Positions 27,155 through 32,556 of a stretch of DNA of 32,556 nucleotides are shown here, piece after piece. The notes beneath the pieces are model-generated. The model did no database searches. It was not told where the DNA came from and saw only the letters and a list, made by a program, of their open reading frames with translations. Within the stretch, counting starts at the first letter, position 1. Every line of letters starts with the position of its first letter. The DNA comes from Candidatus Nitrotoga sp. M5 (GTDB lineage Bacteria; Pseudomonadota; Gammaproteobacteria; Burkholderiales; Gallionellaceae). Made by a program: the position numbers and the translations under genes. The DNA is taken from the NCBI RefSeq assembly GCF_927904885.1, contig NZ_CAKMNW010000081.1, positions 1 through 32,556 of the forward strand, given 5' to 3'.

Positions 27155-27320
27155 ATAAAATAAATTGAATATATGCATCATACATGGAATTAGTCACTAA
27201 ATTTTGAGTCCATATATGCTGCAGTCATCCGGCTACAACAATACGTTCCAAGCAAACAGGGTGTGGAGACTATTTGCCATCATGTCGTCTTGACACTGCT
27301 ACCCTGTAGTTATCGATATA

Positions 27321-27372
27321 GATGAGAATAATTATCAAATAGATTGACATTGCAAATGATAACTATTATTAT
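27321..27372 (+). promoter_or_regulatory. Fur-box-overlapped sigma-70 promoter for the DUF2325 gene
   Basis: A -35 hexamer TTGACA (27344-27349) and a -10 TATTAT (27367-27372) are 17 bp apart. A Fur-type 19-mer, GCAAATGATAACTATTATT (27352-27370), covers the spacer and most of the -10; by hand it agrees with GATAATGATAATCATTATC at 14 of 19. A second, weaker box (12 of 19) lies at 27321-27339, just before the -35. The arrangement predicts repression by iron-loaded Fur. Confidence 0.68.
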
Positions 27373-27510
27373 TTGCTCAGATATTAGATATAGCACAGTA
27401 AAAATTTAAATGAATACCATTTTAGCCATTTGCCACATTGCCTACTTATTTGGAAATAAGCAGCAATTGCTTTCAATCAATCTGTATCAATTAATCGAAA
27501 AGAGGGAAAC

Positions 27511-27843
27511 ATGAACGCAATGCTCATAGGTGCGGATCGTTTGGGAAATATTCCACAGCTGCTTTCTAATTGGGATATAAATATTACTCAGCATGTCACC
27601 GGTCGACATGTGTCACATCAGCGAAAACCACAAGGACTACCCAAAAACACTGAACTGTTGATACTATTTACAGATTTTCTGGGGCATAACGTGATGCGCA
27701 ACTTCCGTAATATGGCGCAAACTCAGGGTGTACCTTTTATTGCTTGCCGACGATCTGCGAGCTGTCTTGCGCAGTCACTGGAGCATTGTTTAAAAAGGAA
27801 AGCTGATCCAGAGAAATGCCAAAACTGTCCCTTCCGCCCCTGA
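27511..27843 (+). CDS. DUF2325 domain protein, likely iron-regulated
   Basis: A 110-residue soluble protein of the DUF2325 family. It begins MLIGADRLGNIPQLL (glycine/aspartate-rich opening as in the family) and has ELLILFTDFLGHNVMRN in the middle. Cysteines stand at CRRSASC and, close to the end, CQNCPF, suggesting a possible metal or redox site. The ATG at 27511 is preceded by AGAGGG. The promoter carries two Fur-box matches, so expression is expected under iron limitation. The biochemical role of the family is not known to me. A dispersed repeat copy begins 25 bp after the stop codon. Confidence 0.85.
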   Translation: MNAMLIGADRLGNIPQLLSNWDINITQHVTGRHVSHQRKPQGLPKNTELLILFTDFLGHNVMRNFRNMAQTQGVPFIACRRSASCLAQSLEHCLKRKADPEKCQNCPFRP

Positions 27844-27868
27844 CTCTCTTCATTTTTTTTTGGTCGTG

Positions 27869-27912
27869 GGCACCTCTGAAAATTCAATTTTAGTGGCAAG
27901 GCAAGGCGATTA
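27869..27912 (+). repeat. Dispersed small repeat, copy D (behind the DUF2325 gene)
   Basis: It starts GGCACCTCTGAAAATTCAA and continues GTGGCAAGGCAAGGCGATTA, matching copy C outside its core; the GAGCAGC...GCAGCTTGC part is absent, as if deleted. A possible diverged right end (CAGAGGTTATCC) lies at 27981-27992, which would make the whole about 124 bp. No coding capacity. Confidence 0.5.
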
Positions 27913-28101
27913 GTCATAAATGAATCAATTTAAGGCAAAACTGAATGTAAAATTACTATTATTAACCAAGAATATGTAGTCAGAGGTTATCCGTATCCTT
28001 GGCCATACACCCAGAAATTTGCGTAAATAATATTTGACTGAGGGTGTACGAACGATTTTAATTTTGATTTGTTGCCTATTCTTTTCTAGTTGCTCACTTT
28101 T

Positions 28102-29322
28102 CTATCTCAGATTTTGACTTGCCAACTTCAGCAATTCTTTTGTCTCATTGTGGGTTGCTTCTTCCAACGCTTTTTCTAGCGGCAACCACTGCTGACCGCG
28201 CTCTTCTTTAGACTCTCCCTGCTCAAGATATTCCATCAGATAAAATCGCACCCTGATCGATTGATCCTCGACGAAGAAGGTGGTATCTTGCAATTGAGAT
28301 CTTACTCTTGCCCAGACGCCGGCCTCTTCCAGCACTTCACGAACGGCGGTTTCTTGAATGTTTTCTCCCGGTTTAATATGGCCTTTAGGTAACACCCATT
28401 CCGTTGATGCACTTTTAGCTTGTACCAGCAGATACTCCACTCGATTGTTTGGCGGATTTTCTGCATTTTCTTGACCGTTCTGATTGTCCTCTACTTTTAC
28501 TGTTACATTTCGGAAGACCACACCACCACCATGGGTCATGCCGTCTTTAATGCAGCGGCTTACGGGCCGATAGCCGTTTTCACACCTAGCCTCCAGAATT
28601 ATCATGTACCAGTAAGCTTGCCTTATCGACTTCTTTCGCTGTTCAACATAACGCCACAGGGCTAAATAAACAAAAGGCACCATAGCGATAGCCACTAAAA
28701 AGGCGGGGATGGCGTCGAACAAAGATTTAGATAGGCTTAATGCAAGAGCCAACAGAAGCCATCCGATAATCCAGCCCAACAAGACCACCAATAGACTGCG
28801 GAAAAATTTGGAGTCTGCTTCGAACCGTTGCACTATGGCCAGGCCCTCGGGTTGCTCCATACTCAGCCTGGTCTTGCACCACTGAAACGCATTAATGGCA
28901 TCTGAGGCATTGAGCCGGTCTAGGTAATAATTCTTAATGGCAAGTACCTGACAGAGGGAACAATCCATATTGGATTTAAATACTTTCTCTGCACGTTTTT
29001 GAAGCCATTTTGCGGCACGCTTTTTACCTCTGGCTAAGGATCTAACTTGCCCCCCCGGAGTAGCCCCCCTTATTCGATCATAAACATAATCATCAAATAG
29101 AAACGCACCCACTAAAAAGATAAAATGACCGAGCAGATAACTAATAAACAGAAAAACTGCCCACCCCTCTGCCCCCTTCGGAATGGCAAATCCATCTGTC
29201 CAGATAAACGGCACCGCATAAATTTTTAAAATGTAAGTTAACAGCGCACCTGGCAGCATGATGGAAAAGAAATCCACCAAACCTATAAAGAGCTTTTGTG
29301 GTTCAAAGTTCACCCCAACCAC
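28102..29322 (-). CDS. Membrane-anchored Nudix hydrolase
   Basis: A 406-residue fusion. The N-terminal half (1-240) is a membrane module with about four helices (10-37, 53-75, 175-197, 203-224) and an intervening cytoplasmic stretch (about 90-160) containing CSLC. The C-terminal half is a Nudix domain, with the box starting at G314 as GHIKPGE and ending REVLEEAGV, fitting GX5EX7REUXEEXGU with all catalytic residues. The WVLPKGHIKPGE opening resembles hydrolases acting on diphosphoinositol- or dinucleotide-polyphosphate substrates, but the substrate is not given by the sequence. Fusion of Nudix to a multi-span membrane region is uncommon in bacteria. It is probably a single-gene unit; its nearest upstream same-strand gene is acs, 158 bp away. 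The ATG at 29322 is preceded by AGGGGAGG, so this start is well supported. Confidence 0.85.
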   Translation of the reverse strand: MVGVNFEPQKLFIGLVDFFSIMLPGALLTYILKIYAVPFIWTDGFAIPKGAEGWAVFLFISYLLGHFIFLVGAFLFDDYVYDRIRGATPGGQVRSLARGKKRAAKWLQKRAEKVFKSNMDCSLCQVLAIKNYYLDRLNASDAINAFQWCKTRLSMEQPEGLAIVQRFEADSKFFRSLLVVLLGWIIGWLLLALALSLSKSLFDAIPAFLVAIAMVPFVYLALWRYVEQRKKSIRQAYWYMIILEARCENGYRPVSRCIKDGMTHGGGVVFRNVTVKVEDNQNGQENAENPPNNRVEYLLVQAKSASTEWVLPKGHIKPGENIQETAVREVLEEAGVWARVRSQLQDTTFFVEDQSIRVRFYLMEYLEQGESKEERGQQWLPLEKALEEATHNETKELLKLASQNLR

Positions 29323-29480
29323 CCTCCCCTTATTTTGCTATTAACCGTTCGGATATTTTTAGATTCTAGATTACAAGCGCCACAACCTAGCGATTTATAA
29401 ATCAATTCACCAGATTCTCACTTATCAATACTTAGTGGGATAAGCTCAGACCCATTGCATTACTTGCCACAAATACTGGA

Positions 29481-31451
29481 TTATTGAATAACGTCCTTTA
29501 GTTGCTCAAGAATCGCTGGATTTTCAAGCGTCGAAATGTCCTGAGTTATTTCTTCACCCTTGGCTATGGCGCGCAACAGACGACGCATAATCTTGCCGGA
29601 CCGTGTCTTTGGCAGGTTATCACCGAAACGAATTTCGTCCGGCTTGGCAATTGGCCCGAGTTCCTTACTGACCCAGTTACGCAGGTTTTCTGAAACTTGT
29701 TTCGCGGTAGTGGCATCCTCCGGCCGAGAGCCTTTTAACACCACAAATGCCACTATGGCTTCTCCTTTTATGTCATGCGGCTTTCCGACAACTGCGGCTT
29801 CTGCCACCAGCGAATTTGACGCCAGCACAGATTCTATTTCCATTGTTCCTAAGCGGTGTCCGGATACCTTCAATACGTCATCAATGCGTCCCAATATCCA
29901 GAAATAACCATCTTCGCTTCGATGCGCTGAATCGCCTGCCAAGTAAGCGCCTTTCATTTCTTCTGGATAGTAGCCTTTTCGATAGCGTTCATCATCGCCC
30001 CATATGGTACGGATTTGAGACGGGAAAGAACGTTTGATGACGAGAAAACCTCCATGTTGATCATGCACTTCGTCACCTGCTTCGTTGACGATAGCTGCCA
30101 TTATTCCGGGTAACGGCAAGGTGCAAGATCCAGGTTTTGTTGCCATTGCTCCCGGTAGAGGTGCAATCATGTGGCAGCCGGTTTCGGTCTGCCACCAAGT
30201 ATCCACAATAGGACAGCGCGATTGACCGACTACAGTGTAATACCACATCCATGCATCTGGATTGATCGGTTCGCCTACGGTACCGAGCAGACGCAGACTG
30301 GAAAGATTGTATTGATTCGGCAATTCGCCACCTAATTTAATCAGCGAGCGGATAGCGGTGGGCGCAGTATAAAAAGTAGTGACCTGATGATCTTGAATCA
30401 TCTTCCAGAACCGCCCGGCATCGGGCCAAGTGGGCACGCCTTCGAATATCACTTGAGTCGCACCTATCGCCAGCGGGCCATATGCCACATAACTGTGGCC
30501 AGTCACCCAACCCACATCAGCAGTACACCAAAAAACATCATCAGGCTTATAGTCAAATACCCATTGCATGGAAACCATTGTGCCGAGCAGATAACCGCCG
30601 CTGGAATGCTGCACCCCTTTTGGCTTTCCCGTAGAGCCTGAAGTATATAAAATGAATAACGGATGTTCCGCACCCACCCACTCCGGCTCGCATGTGAATG
30701 AGTGATCGGTGATCACATCATGCCACCACAGGTCATGGTTCGCATTCCATTGCACATCATTGCCCGCACGTTTATAGACGATTACGCTACGCACTGTATC
30801 GCAACCGCCCTTGCTGAGCGCCTCATCCACGGCGGATTTAAGCGGCATCACTTTGCCCCCACGAAGTTGCGCATCAGCAGTAATTACAGCACAGGCCTGC
30901 GCATTTTCGATACGCTCGTTCAGGCTTTTAGAAGAGAAACCCCCAAAAACGACCGAATGGATTGCACCAATGCGTGCGCATGCCTGCATCGCTACCACCA
31001 CCTCAATGCTCATAGGCATATAGATAACAACACGATCGCCCTTTTGAATATTGCGTGACTTTAGCGCATTGGCAAATTGACACACACGTGCGTGTAATTC
31101 GCGGTAGGAAATTTTGGTCACCTGGCCGTCGTCCGCCTCGAAGATCAGCGCCGTTTTTTCTGGTTGCGTTGCAAGATGCTTATCCAGGCAATTATAAGAA
31201 ACGTTCAACTCGCCATCCGAGAACCACTCGTAAAATGGCGCGTGACTCTCATCTAACACAGTATTAAACGGTTTGTGCCATACAATATGCTCGCGTGCTA
31301 GTCGCGCCCAATATCCTTCGTAGTTTTGTGCCGCCTCGTTGCACAAAGCCTGGTAGGCTGCCATACCAGAAACATTTGCCTGTTCGACAAATGCATTGGC
31401 AGGTTGAAAGGTGCGGATTTCATGCAAATCTGAATCGATGCTGGTGGGCAT
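29481..31451 (-). CDS. acs: Acetyl-CoA synthetase
   Basis: An AMP-forming acetate-CoA ligase making acetyl-CoA from acetate, ATP and CoA. The 656 residues match the family. The phosphate-binding loop [11 protein letters not shown] lies at 269-279, DTWWQTETG is the adenylation signature (A5-like), and the C-terminal catalytic lysine K620 sits in [11 protein letters not shown], the site that is commonly acetylated by Pat-type enzymes. The ATG at 31451 is preceded by GAGG. The gene stands alone; 500 bp upstream hold no gene and separate it from the divergent DUF3617 gene. No regulator-binding site was recognised. Confidence 0.97.
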   Translation of the reverse strand: MPTSIDSDLHEIRTFQPANAFVEQANVSGMAAYQALCNEAAQNYEGYWARLAREHIVWHKPFNTVLDESHAPFYEWFSDGELNVSYNCLDKHLATQPEKTALIFEADDGQVTKISYRELHARVCQFANALKSRNIQKGDRVVIYMPMSIEVVVAMQACARIGAIHSVVFGGFSSKSLNERIENAQACAVITADAQLRGGKVMPLKSAVDEALSKGGCDTVRSVIVYKRAGNDVQWNANHDLWWHDVITDHSFTCEPEWVGAEHPLFILYTSGSTGKPKGVQHSSGGYLLGTMVSMQWVFDYKPDDVFWCTADVGWVTGHSYVAYGPLAIGATQVIFEGVPTWPDAGRFWKMIQDHQVTTFYTAPTAIRSLIKLGGELPNQYNLSSLRLLGTVGEPINPDAWMWYYTVVGQSRCPIVDTWWQTETGCHMIAPLPGAMATKPGSCTLPLPGIMAAIVNEAGDEVHDQHGGFLVIKRSFPSQIRTIWGDDERYRKGYYPEEMKGAYLAGDSAHRSEDGYFWILGRIDDVLKVSGHRLGTMEIESVLASNSLVAEAAVVGKPHDIKGEAIVAFVVLKGSRPEDATTAKQVSENLRNWVSKELGPIAKPDEIRFGDNLPKTRSGKIMRRLLRAIAKGEEITQDISTLENPAILEQLKDVIQ

Positions 31452-31951
31452 GGCGGTACCTCGGTATTGTTAATGTTTCGTATTTGGCGGGAGCAATGTA
31501 GATTTTTTTTCGGGTAGCGTCAACAATAAAGCTTATAGATATAGCGGGCAAACACACTACCTGAACTTATACACAGGTTTTAACTGGTTTAGCTCAGCTT
31601 TTGATAGGTTGTCAGGTAAGTTACAGAAACAGGTTTCACATCAGAGTAATGGTAGCCCGTCATTCTGAACCAAGCTGCTGATTTATCATCAGTACACAAA
31701 TTTCACCCATCATTAATTGCTCTAGTTCAATATATTGAACTTATCTGCCAGCTAAACTGCCAAACGATACTGTGACTGCTCCTTCAACGTCAATTTTCTC
31801 TAACCATAGATAAAATAATGCTTACGATTACGATTTTTCTGGTTCGCTGAGAGATTCTGTCCAGCCTATAAGATCGAAAGTCTATAATATAAAGCCTCTC
31901 AACTTAATTCAATATTGAGTCATGAATTATCAATCACGTTCAGGAGATTCT
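31452..31951. other. Intergenic region between the divergent acs and DUF3617 genes
   Basis: About 500 bp with no supported gene and no recognised repeat. It must hold the acs promoter on the minus strand and that of the DUF3617 gene on the plus strand. An A/T-rich run of T near 31502-31510 lies just before acs. No clear -35/-10 pair could be singled out. Confidence 0.45.
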
Positions 31952-32482
31952 ATGCGAAAAATACTACTTTCAATATCTTTATTGTTCGCGATACCTACTG
32001 CTAACTCGGCAGAATTTAATATGCGCCCGGGATTATGGGAAATGACAACAAAATCTGACCTATTGGCGCTCGTGCCCAGAATTCCGGCGGATCAAATGCA
32101 AAATTTGACAAACTTCGCAAAACAATACGGATTGGATATGCCAAAGATCAGTAATGGTGCAGCGACTTCTCAAGTTTGCATTACCCAAGAGATGTCGAAG
32201 CAAAAAATTCCAACTTTTTTAAATCAAAATCAATATGGATGTGATATTAAAGATGTGGTTCAAACAGGAGCAGACTACAAAATAAACCTTATTTGTGAGG
32301 GCGCTATCCTTAAAGGGAGTGGAGTAACTGAGGGAATTTTTACGAGTCCAGAAAGCTTTACAGGAAGAACTGAATTTAAAGGAGTTGTTCAGGGCAATCC
32401 TGTTAATGAACGTGCCTACACTGACGGTCGCTGGATGGGTGCAGACTGCGGAACCGTGCAACCTTTACGTGCCCATCGCTAA
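31952..32482 (+). CDS. Exported DUF3617 family protein
   Basis: A small exported protein with a Sec signal peptide (MRKILLSISLLFAIPTANSA, cleavage after NSA). The mature part opens with EFNMRPGLWEMTTKS, the usual DUF3617 entry (RPGLWE), and has paired cysteines (VCITQEM, YGCDIKD, LICEGAIL, ADCGTV) that may form disulphides. The start is taken at ATG 31952, since AGGAG at 31942-31946 is 5 bases upstream and the signal peptide begins there; a longer open frame starts at 31922 but has no ribosome site. The function of the family is unknown; location is presumably periplasmic. The remaining 74 bp of the window after the stop show nothing. Confidence 0.82.
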   Translation: MRKILLSISLLFAIPTANSAEFNMRPGLWEMTTKSDLLALVPRIPADQMQNLTNFAKQYGLDMPKISNGAATSQVCITQEMSKQKIPTFLNQNQYGCDIKDVVQTGADYKINLICEGAILKGSGVTEGIFTSPESFTGRTEFKGVVQGNPVNERAYTDGRWMGADCGTVQPLRAHR

Positions 32483-32556
32483 GCAAATTTGCAACAATTA
32501 TTTGTAGTAGTTCAGACTTAATCTGACAGTAAAGTCTTGCCAAAGGGTGGGGTTAC

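Overview
The window looks like a chromosomal segment of a moderate-GC Gram-negative bacterium. The ntrB-ntrC pair, minCDE, Fur-type iron control, an AsmA-like envelope protein and a TonB-receptor fragment point to a betaproteobacterium, probably Nitrosomonadales (Nitrosomonas-like). That placement is an inference from gene style. No rRNA, tRNA, CRISPR array or phage module was seen.

Layout. (1) 0.2-2.9 kb, minus strand: nitrogen sensor kinase NtrB and its sigma-54 activator NtrC, with a 168-bp non-coding inverted-repeat element between them and a related copy behind ntrC. (2) 3.4-7.0 kb: a 1188-residue AsmA-like envelope protein whose base composition looks different from its neighbours. (3) 7.3-8.4 kb: a free-standing (p)ppGpp-synthetase-type protein with a C-terminal extension. 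(4) 8.9-15.8 kb: a damaged sensory locus. The start of a TonB-dependent receptor is joined to an internally deleted IS3-type transposase, then to the last ~40 residues of an ABC substrate-binding protein, then to an intact 1664-residue hybrid kinase/phosphorelay/GGDEF-EAL protein and an HDOD protein. (5) 16.2-18.8 kb: a transposase relic, then minC, an unusually long 372-bp spacer, minD and minE. (6) 19.0-21.8 kb: a CDF metal transporter, a YhdH/AcuI-type reductase and a small VOC protein. (7) 22.0-23.4 kb: a two-gene unit of unknown function, one secreted Cys-repeat protein and one membrane protein. (8) 23.4-25.1 kb: a ~100-bp direct repeat flanks an SDR fragment and an AraC/O6-methylguanine methyltransferase fusion. 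(9) 25.1-29.3 kb: a DUF1853 protein, a methyltransferase, a DUF2325 protein behind a strong Fur-box promoter, and a membrane-anchored Nudix protein. (10) 29.5-32.5 kb: acetyl-CoA synthetase and an exported DUF3617 protein.

The most notable points are a dispersed family of small non-autonomous elements (five copies, most of them abutting gene ends), the wreck of the TonB-receptor/SBP/hybrid-kinase operon in which the signalling output survives without its input genes, and the uncharacterised secreted/membrane gene pair. I found no clear-cut new multi-gene system. The pair and the (p)ppGpp-synthetase-like protein are the best candidates for unexplored biology.
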